Source: CAVXXB01 sp963765585
GTDB lineage: Bacteria; Calditrichota; Calditrichia; JAJRVZ01
Assembly: GCA_963765585.1 (NCBI GenBank)
Contig: CAVXXB010000005.1
Location: 124,001-188,000 of the forward strand
Direction: 5' to 3'
DNA length: 64,000 nt
Below, in pieces: positions 35,129 to 43,277 of the stretch. A model generated the notes under the pieces. It saw only the letters and a list, made by a program, of their open reading frames with translations. It was not told the origin of the DNA and ran no database searches. Each line of letters starts with the position of its first letter. Position 1 is the first letter of the stretch. A program made the translations under genes and the position numbers.

Positions 35129-36541
35129 ATGACCCCAAAAGAGTTTTTTGAGTATGCAAAGAAGCACGATGCAGATATGGTGGATCTTAAATTTACCGAT
35201 TTTCTTGGAACGTGGCAGCATTGTAGTTTCCCTATTGAAACCTGGAATGAAGAGACTTTTAAAAAAGGCGTCGGATTTGACGGATCCTCCATACGTGGCT
35301 GGCGGGACATTCATATGTCCGATATGCTTGCAATTCCGGATCCTGATACAGCCCAGATAGATCCGTTTTTTAAAAGGCCAACTGTAAGTGTTATCGCGAA
35401 CATTGTTGATCCGATGACCAAAGAAGAATATTCACGTGATCCAAGACATATTGCCCGTAAGGGAGTAGAGTATTTGAAGAGTACCGGTATTGCAGATGAG
35501 TGCTTTATTGGTCCCGAGCCGGAATTCTTTATTTTTGATGAAGTTCGTTTTGAGCAGACCCAGCACCGTGGATTTTATCAGATTGACTCTGTGGAAGCGG
35601 CTTGGAATACCAATCGTATTGAAGAGCCGAATTTGGGGTACAAACCAAGTTACAAAGGGGGATATTTCCCGGTAAGCCCGACCGATACTTATCATGATCT
35701 TCGTGGAGACATGGTTGATGAAATGCGTAAGGTCGGTATTGTGGTTGAGGCACATCACCATGAGGTAGGTACTGCAGGGCAGGGTGAAATTGATATGGAA
35801 TTCGCACCGTTGCTTAAGATGGCTGACCAGTTTATGTGGTTTAAATATATAATCAAGAATGTTGGAAAGCAGGCTGGAAAAACAGTCACATTTATGCCAA
35901 AGCCAATATTTGAAGATAATGGTAGTGGTATGCATACGCATCTTTCTTTGTGGAAAGACGGTAAACCTCTGTTTGCAGGAGACGGGTATGCCGGATTGAG
36001 TGAAATGGCTCTCCATGCAGTTGGTGGGGTATTAAAACATGCGAAATCGGTTCTGGCATTTGCCGCACCTACGCAAAATTCATACCGCAGATTGGTACCA
36101 GGATTTGAAGCACCGGTCAACCTGGTAATGTCGGCCAGAAATCGTTCCGCTGCAGTACGTATTCCTATGTACGATGACAATCCAAAAGCAAAAAGATTTG
36201 AATTCCGTTGTCCGGATCCCAGTGCGAACAGCTATTTGTCATTTACTGCTATAATGATGGCTGCTCTGGATGGTATCCAGAATAAAATCAGCCCGGGAGA
36301 ACCTCTGGATAAAGATATTTACGAAATGTCCACCAAAGATCTTTCTCAAATTCCGCACGTACCAGGATCATTAGCAGAAGCACTCGATTCGCTGGAAGCT
36401 GACCATGAGTATCTAACAAAAGGTGGCGTTTTTACGGATGATGCGATCGAAACCTGGATAGAATATAAGCGCGAAAATGAAATAAAGCAGTTGGCGCTAA
36501 GGCCACATCCATATGAATTTTATCTGTACTATGATAATTAA
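35129..36541 (+). CDS. glnA: Glutamine synthetase type I
   Basis: 470 residues, full length. It shows 'FDGSSIRGW' near the N-terminus, the metal-ligand segments 'GPEPEFFIFDE' and 'VEAHHHEVGTAGQGEIDMEF', the ATP region 'KPIFEDNGSGMHTHLSLW', and 'NSYRRLVPGFEAPVNLVMSARNRSAAVRIP' in parts. 'DKDIYEMS' carries a tyrosine at the position adenylylated in the proteobacterial enzyme. It condenses glutamate, ammonia and ATP to glutamine in the cytoplasm. Own control region with dyads and a sigma-54-like box, and a strong terminator after it, indicate a monocistronic unit. Confidence 0.96.
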   Translation: MTPKEFFEYAKKHDADMVDLKFTDFLGTWQHCSFPIETWNEETFKKGVGFDGSSIRGWRDIHMSDMLAIPDPDTAQIDPFFKRPTVSVIANIVDPMTKEEYSRDPRHIARKGVEYLKSTGIADECFIGPEPEFFIFDEVRFEQTQHRGFYQIDSVEAAWNTNRIEEPNLGYKPSYKGGYFPVSPTDTYHDLRGDMVDEMRKVGIVVEAHHHEVGTAGQGEIDMEFAPLLKMADQFMWFKYIIKNVGKQAGKTVTFMPKPIFEDNGSGMHTHLSLWKDGKPLFAGDGYAGLSEMALHAVGGVLKHAKSVLAFAAPTQNSYRRLVPGFEAPVNLVMSARNRSAAVRIPMYDDNPKAKRFEFRCPDPSANSYLSFTAIMMAALDGIQNKISPGEPLDKDIYEMSTKDLSQIPHVPGSLAEALDSLEADHEYLTKGGVFTDDAIETWIEYKRENEIKQLALRPHPYEFYLYYDN

Positions 36542-36636
36542 CATTGGGGTTAGTCATTGGATTATTTTCAAATGTGGCCGTGCTTAACTATCTGAACGGC
36601 ACCGGTTGAAACATGTCTAATGTGATTTGCAAACGA

Positions 36637-36666
36637 ACCCGCTGGCGATAGTCAGCGGGTTTTTTA
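36637..36666 (+). terminator. Rho-independent terminator after glnA
   Basis: ACCCGCTG / CAGCGGGT stem (8 bp, GC-rich), 8-nt loop, then TTTTTATT. Textbook form. Confidence 0.9.
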
Positions 36667-36874
36667 TTCTGTATAATAATACAAATTATTGCATTATTAT
36701 TATAATTTTGTACATTTGACACTTATTTTGTTCTATGATCAACTAATACCATTTTGAAATAGTCTAAATGAATGCCTTTAGTCACTGATTATTTTAAGTC
36801 AATCCAGGTAAAATATATTAAGGATCTGGCTATATTCAGATTTATGTTTCCAATATTATCGAAAGGATTTAAAC

Positions 36875-37048
36875 ATGAGTGCAAAAACAAATTGCCCGGT
36901 ATGTGATGCTGAAATCGAGGCCCCGCAAGATATGATAGAAGGTGAATTGCTGACCTGTCCTGAATGCGGTGTCGAACTGGAAGTAATCTCGACTGATCCG
37001 TTTTCTGTCGCTGAAGCGCCACAGGAAGAAGAAGACTGGGGCGAATAA
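36875..37048 (+). CDS. lysW: LysW amino-group carrier protein
   Basis: 57 residues. Four cysteines form a zinc site (C-P-V-C at residues 7-10 and C-P-E-C at 28-31), and the acidic tail ends in 'EEEDWGE', the LysW hallmark: the gamma-carboxyl of the final Glu carries the amino acid under construction. LysW protects the alpha-amino group of aminoadipate (or glutamate) during lysine (or arginine/ornithine) synthesis. An AAAGGA ribosome site lies 6 bases before the ATG. The stop codon is one base before the homocitrate synthase-like gene, and the lysX, lysY and lysZ homologues follow. Confidence 0.95.
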   Translation: MSAKTNCPVCDAEIEAPQDMIEGELLTCPECGVELEVISTDPFSVAEAPQEEEDWGE

Positions 37049-37049
37049 T

Positions 37050-38204
37050 TTGGTCAGTATTCTTGATTCCACATTACGTGAGGGTGAGCAAACACCCGGC
37101 GTATATTTTGATGGACATATTAAACTGGCTATCGCAGAATGCCTCAATGATGTCGGAGTGGATATAATTGAAGCCGGACACCCGGTTGTGTCAGAAGAAA
37201 TATACAGCGCCGTAAAACAGATTGCCGGTCACGGATTTAATGCCAAAATCGGGGCACATGCCAGATCGTTAAAGGAGGATGTTAATCTGGCTCTGGAATG
37301 TGGTGTTGATTTTCTTGGAATATTTTACAGTATTACTGATGACCGGCTCAATCATGTCTTTAGAAAAGAATTCTCTGTTGCAGTGGATCAGATAGTTAAT
37401 ATTATTTCATTTGCCAGAGAAAAAAAACCAGATCTGATGATAAGATATACTCCGGAAGACACTGTTCGATCGGATTTTAATAAAGTGGTGGATGCCGCCA
37501 GGGCGGCTGCGGATGCCGGTGCAAATATCATAAGTGTAGCAGATACTACGGGACACATGGTGCCCGGATCAAAAAACAATATGTACGACTATATCTCCAG
37601 ACTGATTGAAAATTTGAATGGGGGTAATAATCCGCCAATGATTGCAGTGCATTGTCATAATGACCGTGGATTGGCTTTGGCAAATGCCCTGGACGCCATT
37701 CATGCCGGTGCACAAATTGTTGATGCTTCAGTAATGGGACTGGGTGAACGGGCCGGTATTGTAGACCTGGCCCAATTGATGGCGTCACTGTATGAAATGC
37801 ATGAAGGGAATACCAGTCACAATCTTTCCAAATTGACGGAGCTCTATCATCTTGTCAGCCGGTATGCCGGAGTTCCCGTGCCGGCAAATTTTCCGGTTGT
37901 AGGAGAAAATGCATTTACCCACTGTGCAGGTGTACATACCCATGCCGCAATGCAAAATCCGGTACATTATCAAAGTCTTGATCCAGGTGTGTTTGGCAGA
38001 AACATGCACGTTTCGCTTGATCATATGTCCGGCATTTCGTCTATAAAATGGGCGTTGGATCAGATTGGTGTAGATCATGATGAGATACTTGAGAATAATT
38101 TGTTGAAGCATGTTAAAATAATCGGTCAAAAAGGGCGAACTGTTGATCTGGTCGAACTAAAACATCTTGTCGATTGGTGCAAGAAGCATTCTATAATCGA
38201 GTGA
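37050..38204 (+). CDS. Homocitrate synthase-like enzyme (LeuA/NifV family)
   Basis: 384 residues from TTG, one base after the lysW stop, so probably translationally coupled. Family motifs: 'ILDSTLREGEQTPGVYF' at the N-terminus, 'VADTTGHMVPG', 'IAVHCHNDRGLALANAL' (metal-binding His-x-His) and 'GLGERAGIVDL'. Such enzymes condense acetyl-CoA with an oxo acid. Next to lysW, lysX, lysY and lysZ, homocitrate synthase is the most likely activity, which would start the alpha-aminoadipate route to lysine. Isopropylmalate or citramalate synthase activity cannot be excluded from sequence alone. No aconitase or dehydrogenase partner is in the window. Confidence 0.8.
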   Translation: MVSILDSTLREGEQTPGVYFDGHIKLAIAECLNDVGVDIIEAGHPVVSEEIYSAVKQIAGHGFNAKIGAHARSLKEDVNLALECGVDFLGIFYSITDDRLNHVFRKEFSVAVDQIVNIISFAREKKPDLMIRYTPEDTVRSDFNKVVDAARAAADAGANIISVADTTGHMVPGSKNNMYDYISRLIENLNGGNNPPMIAVHCHNDRGLALANALDAIHAGAQIVDASVMGLGERAGIVDLAQLMASLYEMHEGNTSHNLSKLTELYHLVSRYAGVPVPANFPVVGENAFTHCAGVHTHAAMQNPVHYQSLDPGVFGRNMHVSLDHMSGISSIKWALDQIGVDHDEILENNLLKHVKIIGQKGRTVDLVELKHLVDWCKKHSIIE

Positions 38205-38540
38205 CGCGCAACAAGAACAGAGTTTCACTGTTCATTTAACAATCAACATAAAAGAAACGAAGATTCAATAAATACGGGATAAAAGGAATAATGACCAATG
38301 CCCAAGCCCAAATGTCAAATGAATGCTCAAAATCAAAAGCTTAAATTAAAAAAGTAAATAACTATCATTGGACATTGATAATTGATTTGGCATTTTGATT
38401 TTGACATTGGACATTTTTTTAATATGCCTTTCGTGACTTCGTGGTAAAAATAAATAATGATTAAATAGTATGTTCATTGATTGTTACTCGTCCAAAGACC
38501 ATCAATAGTTATTTTATGATTCTTATAAGGAAATATATAA
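38205..38540. repeat. Repeat-rich gap between homocitrate synthase-like gene and lysX
   Basis: From 38290 to 38420 the sequence is built of degenerate heptamers (GACATTG, GATAATT, CATTTTG, GGACATT) preceded by their approximate complement (AATGCCC, AATGTCA). A CTTCGTGG phrase follows. No gene is visible. Confidence 0.7.
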
Positions 38541-39383
38541 ATGAAGATAGGATTTCTACATTCTCTAATCAGAAAAGATGAAAAATTATTGCTCGATGAG
38601 TTCAAACAAAGAAAAGAAATTGAACTTGTGATGATCGATGATCGTGAACTTATTTTTAACCTCAAGCAAGATATTTTTGATGTAGATGCCGTTATTGAAA
38701 GAAGTATCAACCACTCCCGTGCGCTGCATTCGATTATTTTATTTGAAAATGCCGGTATAAAATGCATTAATAATTCTTCAGTGGCACTAACCTGTGGTGA
38801 TAAACTCCTGACCTCGGCCGCGTTAAGTAAATTAAATGTCCCACAGCCGAATCTACGGGTTGCTTTTACTGAAAAATCAGCGCTTGATGCGATTGAAGAA
38901 ATTGGATATCCGATAGTCATTAAACCGGCGGTTGGTTCGTGGGGCAGATTGATTGCAAAAGTAAATGACCGTGAAGCGGCAGAAGCCTTGCTTGAACATA
39001 AAGCCATTTTAGGCAGTTATCATCATTCCATATTTTATATTCAAAAATATGTGGAAAAACATGGCCGTGACATCAGAGCATTTGTAGTTGGAGATAGATG
39101 TATTGCAGCAATATACCGCTCTTCAAATCATTGGATTACCAATACTGCCCGGGGTGCGGTTGCCTCCCGCTGCGAAGTTACCGATGAAATAAATGATATT
39201 GCTGTTCATGCCGCACGGGCAGTGGGTGGCGGTGTCGTAGCCATCGATATTTTTGAAACCGAAGAGGGATTATCTGTAAATGAAGTTAATTATACTATGG
39301 AATTTAAAAATAGCATCGATACCACCGGGGTCAATATCCCGGCACATATAGTTGATTATGTGATAACGGTTGCTAAGAAATAA
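38541..39383 (+). CDS. lysX: LysX-type ATP-grasp ligase
   Basis: 280 residues, the usual LysX length. The ATP-grasp fold is seen in 'GYPIVIKPAVGSWGRLIAKV', 'YIQKYVEKHGRDIRAFVVG', 'TNTARGAVASRCEV' and 'VVAIDIFETEEGLSVNEVNYTMEFKNS' (in parts), with the metal-binding E-x-N. LysX couples aminoadipate, and ArgX couples glutamate, to the terminal Glu of LysW with ATP. The homocitrate synthase-like neighbour favours aminoadipate, but I cannot settle LysX versus ArgX by eye. An AAGGAAA ribosome site precedes the ATG. Confidence 0.9.
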   Translation: MKIGFLHSLIRKDEKLLLDEFKQRKEIELVMIDDRELIFNLKQDIFDVDAVIERSINHSRALHSIILFENAGIKCINNSSVALTCGDKLLTSAALSKLNVPQPNLRVAFTEKSALDAIEEIGYPIVIKPAVGSWGRLIAKVNDREAAEALLEHKAILGSYHHSIFYIQKYVEKHGRDIRAFVVGDRCIAAIYRSSNHWITNTARGAVASRCEVTDEINDIAVHAARAVGGGVVAIDIFETEEGLSVNEVNYTMEFKNSIDTTGVNIPAHIVDYVITVAKK

Positions 39384-39437
39384 ATTTTACCAAGAAGTTC
39401 ACGAAGAGCACGTAGGGAGATTATAAAATATCTCAAA

Positions 39438-39531
39438 TGTCATCTCGCAGAGATCCTCCCCAGTGTGGGCACGACGGTGACAGTCAGAGAATTGTTGCCC
39501 GAACGGCTGGAAGATCTCTGAAGAGATGACA
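39438..39531. repeat. MITE-like palindromic element, copy 1
   Basis: A 94-bp segment bounded by TGTCATCTC and GAGATGACA, containing AGAGATCCTCC and CAGTGTGGGCA. A related element is at 60679-60780. A run of T follows, so in RNA it could also end the lysX transcript. Confidence 0.65.
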
Positions 39532-39611
39532 GTTTTTTGTTGAATCTTCATGCCCATCGTGTTCTTCGTGGTTATTGTTAAACTATCCTATGGTTTCAGG
39601 AAAATGAAAAA

Positions 39612-40658
39612 ATGAAAAAGATTACTGTTTCAATTGTGGGCGGATCCGGATATACAGGTGGAGAATTAATCAGATTGTTGCTTTTCCATCCGAATGCTGA
39701 GATTCGGCAGGTAACATCGGAGCGTAAGTTTGGTAAATTGATTTCAAAAATTCATCCTAATCTTAGGAAGCAGACAGATCTGAAGTTTTGTGCAATTGAT
39801 GATCTTGAACCCTGCGACCTACTTTATTTATGTCTTCCGCACGGCAGTGCCATGCAAAATATTGACCGCTATATGGAGATTGCGGATCGTATCATAGATT
39901 TGAGTGCCGACTTTAGGCTTGGTTCAGAAGAGCATTATCGACAATGGTACCCGGAGCCTCATAAAAGACCCGATTTGCTGAAACAGTTTGTGTATGGCAT
40001 ACCGGAATTACATCGCGAACAGATGAAAAATGCAAAATACATTTCCAGTGCCGGATGCAATGCAACAGCAACAATACTGGGATTGTACCCTATCTATAAA
40101 AATGGTTTGGCGAAACCAGGCCAGACAGTTGTTGAAGTAAAGGTCGGATCCAGTGAGGCGGGAAATAAGCCTGGGGAAGGGTCGCATCACCCGGAGCGAA
40201 GCGGTTGCGTGCGCTCATTTAAGCCCACCCGGCATCGGCATCTGGCTGAAATAGAGCAGGAACTAAACTTGCCGGCAGATGACAAAATACATTTTTCTGC
40301 TACTGCCATTGACATGGTGCGTGGTGTACTGGCGACAAGTCATGTTTTCTTGAATAAATCCCTTGAAGAAAAGGACATTTGGAAAATATATCGCAAAGAA
40401 TATGGCGATGAACCGTTTATAAGAATTGTAAAAGAACGTGAAGGTAATTATCGCTATCCGGAGCCCAAACTACTCATGGGTAGTAATTTCTGTGACATTG
40501 GATTTGAACGTGATGCGCAGAGCGAGCGTCTGGTAGTAATCAGCGCGATAGATAATTTAATGAAAGGGGCGGCCGGTCAGGCAGTTCAGGCATTCAATAT
40601 CATGTTTGGGTTTGAAGAAACAACCGGGTTAACATTTCCCGGATTGCATCCGGTATAA
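39612..40658 (+). CDS. lysY: LysY/ArgC-type N-acyl-phosphate reductase
   Basis: 348 residues. It has the NADPH-binding start 'VSIVGGSGYTGGELIRLLLFHP', the catalytic-cysteine motif 'SSAGCNATATILGLYP' and 'GSSEAGNKPGEGSHHPERSG' with 'THRH'-like 'TRHRHLAEIEQEL'. LysY reduces the LysW-bound acyl phosphate to the semialdehyde; the long form with 'HHPERSG..RSF' is closer to LysY than to classic ArgC. The gene is followed 20 bases later by the amidotransferase-like gene. Confidence 0.9.
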   Translation: MKKITVSIVGGSGYTGGELIRLLLFHPNAEIRQVTSERKFGKLISKIHPNLRKQTDLKFCAIDDLEPCDLLYLCLPHGSAMQNIDRYMEIADRIIDLSADFRLGSEEHYRQWYPEPHKRPDLLKQFVYGIPELHREQMKNAKYISSAGCNATATILGLYPIYKNGLAKPGQTVVEVKVGSSEAGNKPGEGSHHPERSGCVRSFKPTRHRHLAEIEQELNLPADDKIHFSATAIDMVRGVLATSHVFLNKSLEEKDIWKIYRKEYGDEPFIRIVKEREGNYRYPEPKLLMGSNFCDIGFERDAQSERLVVISAIDNLMKGAAGQAVQAFNIMFGFEETTGLTFPGLHPV

Positions 40659-40678
40659 AAAGAAGAATTGTAAACTTT

Positions 40679-41314
40679 ATGTGTCGTCTGTTATATATAA
40701 AATCACAAAACAAGTTCGATATTCAAACACATCTACAACAATTCTCACAGATAGCTGAAAACAGCAGTGAGTACCAGGGGCATGGCTGGGGCTGTGCCTA
40801 TCTGCATGATGATGAATGGCGAATGTACAAAAACGTTCAACCCATATGGAAAGATGATTTGTCAGTTTTTGGACAGTCTACGATGCTGGTCGCCCATGTG
40901 CGTAGTGCATTTCGTGATGAAGATATTGTAGTTGAAAATAATATGCCTTTTAGGAGTGGAAAATATTTCTTCATTTTTAATGGAGAACTTCACGGGGTAC
41001 GTATCAAAGAAAACGGACGAAGTGGTGCAGCAAAAATATTTAATTATATCATGCGATTTCATAAAGGTAATACTAACGACGCCATATCCAAATCTATGGC
41101 AATTATACAAAAGAGATCAAAATATATAAGAGCGGCAAATTTAATTATTGCAGATAAAACAAATGCATGGGTTCACAGTTCATTTAATCAGGATGCGGAT
41201 TATTTTACCATGCATTATAAAATAACTGAAGATCAGACTGTAATATGTTCAGATCCGTATCCGGATCAGGATGATTGGTCCATAATAGAAAATCATAGTC
41301 TAAGAGAATTTTAG
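40679..41314 (+). CDS. Class II glutamine amidotransferase-like Ntn hydrolase in the LysW cluster
   Basis: 211 residues, a single domain. It starts 'MCRLLY', so removal of Met exposes the nucleophile Cys2 typical of class II (Ntn) amidotransferases. Other family signs: 'HGWGCAYL', 'LVAHVRSAF', 'NNMPF' and the oxyanion segment 'FIFNGELHG'. No synthase domain is attached, as in EgtC or YafJ. EgtC hydrolyses a gamma-glutamyl amide, which is the same bond type that joins amino acids to LysW. Placed between lysY and lysZ, with only one base before lysZ, it almost certainly serves this pathway. It could release product from LysW or supply amino nitrogen. Both are hypotheses. Confidence 0.85.
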   Translation: MCRLLYIKSQNKFDIQTHLQQFSQIAENSSEYQGHGWGCAYLHDDEWRMYKNVQPIWKDDLSVFGQSTMLVAHVRSAFRDEDIVVENNMPFRSGKYFFIFNGELHGVRIKENGRSGAAKIFNYIMRFHKGNTNDAISKSMAIIQKRSKYIRAANLIIADKTNAWVHSSFNQDADYFTMHYKITEDQTVICSDPYPDQDDWSIIENHSLREF

Positions 41315-41315
41315 T

Positions 41316-42110
41316 ATGTGGATTGTTAAAATTGGTGGTGGTGCATCCATAAATATTGATGGTATTGTTGAAGATCTGGCTGGATTTGATCAGAAAATGA
41401 TTATTGTACATGGCGCAAATGCGTTACGTGATGAACTGGCTCAGAAACTAAATGTGCCCCGAAAAACTTTGACGTCAGTCTCAGGTTACAGCAGTGTATT
41501 CTCGGATGAAGACGCACTTGATGTCATGATGATGGCTTATTCCGGACTCCGTAATAAGCGCATTGTGGAAAAATGTCAGCAAAATGGAATAAACGCAGTT
41601 GGTCTGAGCGGAATTGATGGTAAGTGTATTCAGGGTAACCGCAATCGTGGCATACGGATTCGTGATGGTCAGAAAGTTCGTATGGTGCGTGATTTTTCCG
41701 GTAAGCCCGCTCAAATCAATCAGGATCTCCTGAATTTGTTATTGGAGAATGGTTTTACCCCGGTATTAACCGTCCCTATAATAGATGAAAATAATTTTGC
41801 CATTAATTCAGAAAATGATGATATCGTAAATTTACTACAGAATACGTATCAGGCCGATACCATAATCCAGTTGATCGAAGCGCCCGGATTTCTTGACGAT
41901 CCTGACGATCCGCACTCATTGGTTTCCAATTTATCAAAACTGGATCTGGAGCGCAGGGAGGCTCAGGTCGAAGGGCGTATGAAACGAAAGATGCTGGCAT
42001 TAAAAAAACTATTCCAGCAAGGTGCTACAAAAGTATATCTATCCGATGGCCGCGTGGACCATCCCATCCAAAAAGCATTGTCCGGTGCTGGAACGGTTAT
42101 AAGTGGATAA
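41316..42110 (+). CDS. lysZ: LysZ-type [LysW]-aminoadipate/glutamate kinase
   Basis: 264 residues of the amino-acid kinase family: 'WIVKIGGGASIN' (phosphate loop), 'IIVHGANALRDELAQKL', 'GLSGIDGKCIQG', and 'NFAINSENDDIVNLL', which corresponds to 'inadDvA..lA' of N-acetylglutamate kinase. LysZ phosphorylates the side-chain carboxyl of the LysW-bound substrate using ATP before LysY reduction. The start codon is one base after the amidotransferase-like stop. The aminotransferase (LysJ) and hydrolase (LysK) of the usual set are absent from the window. Confidence 0.9.
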   Translation: MWIVKIGGGASINIDGIVEDLAGFDQKMIIVHGANALRDELAQKLNVPRKTLTSVSGYSSVFSDEDALDVMMMAYSGLRNKRIVEKCQQNGINAVGLSGIDGKCIQGNRNRGIRIRDGQKVRMVRDFSGKPAQINQDLLNLLLENGFTPVLTVPIIDENNFAINSENDDIVNLLQNTYQADTIIQLIEAPGFLDDPDDPHSLVSNLSKLDLERREAQVEGRMKRKMLALKKLFQQGATKVYLSDGRVDHPIQKALSGAGTVISG

Positions 42111-42183
42111 AAGGAAAATAGGCAAAAAGGCCAAAGGCTAAAGGGAAGAGGTTCGTTTCCTATTACCCTATTATCCTTTTATC
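42105..42183. repeat. Inverted repeat after lysZ
   Basis: GGATAAAAGGAAAATAGG (from 42105, overlapping the lysZ stop) and CCTATTATCCTTTTATCC (to 42183) pair at 17 of 18 positions. The intervening bases contain further short repeats. It may act as a transcript end. Confidence 0.6.
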
Positions 42184-42374
42184 CTCATGCGTTTGTCATC
42201 AGTCTATTCTGCAAGATCACATCAGACTACCACCCATCGGCTGCAATCTCGGCACTACCTGTCTTATGCAATTTTTTTTTGAATATATAAATATTTTAAC
42301 TATTATTTATCATCATATTTAATCATAATACTTTAATATCCTATGAGAATATCATTAACTGCAAGCCAACCAAT

Positions 42375-43190
42375 ATGAATCAGTCATTATTTATCCAAAT
42401 AAAGTTATTGATTTTTCTTTTTACCGCAGTTCTGCTTATCAGTTGTAGCACTACGCGAACCCATCAATTGTATGGGGAAGATGCGACGATCGCACCTGGT
42501 ATGGAACGTATTTCGCACTCAGCGAGGGATGCGGCTTTTGCAGCTGAAACCTGGGTTCCACTTGCAACCGCTCTTTTAATCGCCGTTACAAATTCAGACA
42601 CAAAAATCCAGAATTGGGCGGCACAAAATAATTATATTTTTGGATCTCAGGATAATGCAGTAAAATATAGTGATTACTTTTTAAAAGCATCTACTGTTAT
42701 TTATCTCGGATCTGCAATTGTGGCGCCAAGCGGGGACGATATTCCAATATGGCTTCTTAATAAAACCAAGGGCGTTGCGGTTGGTGCGTCGGCTATTCTC
42801 ATAACCCAATTATCCACATCGGGACTTAAAACACTTACCGGCAGGGACAGACCTGATGGTTCCGATACCAGAAGTTTCCCATCCGGGCATACTTCGGCCG
42901 TCGCTGTAAATACTATCTTATCCAGCCGGAATATTGAATACCTGTCCCTAAATCCTTATCTTGAAGGATCATTGAAAATTGCTCTCAATACACTAACTCT
43001 TGCAACGGGCTGGGCCCGGATTGAGGGCAATAAACACTATCCGACAGATATTTTTGCAGGCGCTGCATTAGGTAATTTTGTCGGCAGTTTCATCAATGAT
43101 GCCTTTCTTGGACGGTATTCTAATAGACTTAATTTCTCTACCAGCATCAGTCACGCAAGTATAAGCATGAATTTGTTCATCCGTTTTTGA
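42375..43190 (+). CDS. PAP2-family phosphatase, lipoprotein
   Basis: 271 residues. Signal peptide with lipobox 'LLISC' (residues 21-25). The three PAP2 motifs are present: 'KTLTGRDRPDG', 'SFPSGHTSAVAVN' with the catalytic-region histidine, and 'GWARIEGNKHYPTDIFAGAALG' with nucleophilic His. The Ser usually before Arg in motif 3 is Ala here. PAP2 enzymes dephosphorylate lipid phosphates or other phosphomonoesters; this one would act in the periplasm. A barrel protein gene follows on the same strand. Confidence 0.88.
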   Translation: MNQSLFIQIKLLIFLFTAVLLISCSTTRTHQLYGEDATIAPGMERISHSARDAAFAAETWVPLATALLIAVTNSDTKIQNWAAQNNYIFGSQDNAVKYSDYFLKASTVIYLGSAIVAPSGDDIPIWLLNKTKGVAVGASAILITQLSTSGLKTLTGRDRPDGSDTRSFPSGHTSAVAVNTILSSRNIEYLSLNPYLEGSLKIALNTLTLATGWARIEGNKHYPTDIFAGAALGNFVGSFINDAFLGRYSNRLNFSTSISHASISMNLFIRF

Positions 43191-43277
43191 TCATAATATT
43201 AATAATCATAGTTGTTTTCTATGTTTTATCTATGGTTATCATTTTTATACCTGTTTGAAGAGTGAAAGGCGATATGT

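Noticed and set aside
36705..36748. Sigma-70 promoter before lysW (TTGACA with TATGAT)
   Set aside because: The spacer is only about 12 bases, well short of the usual 16-18.
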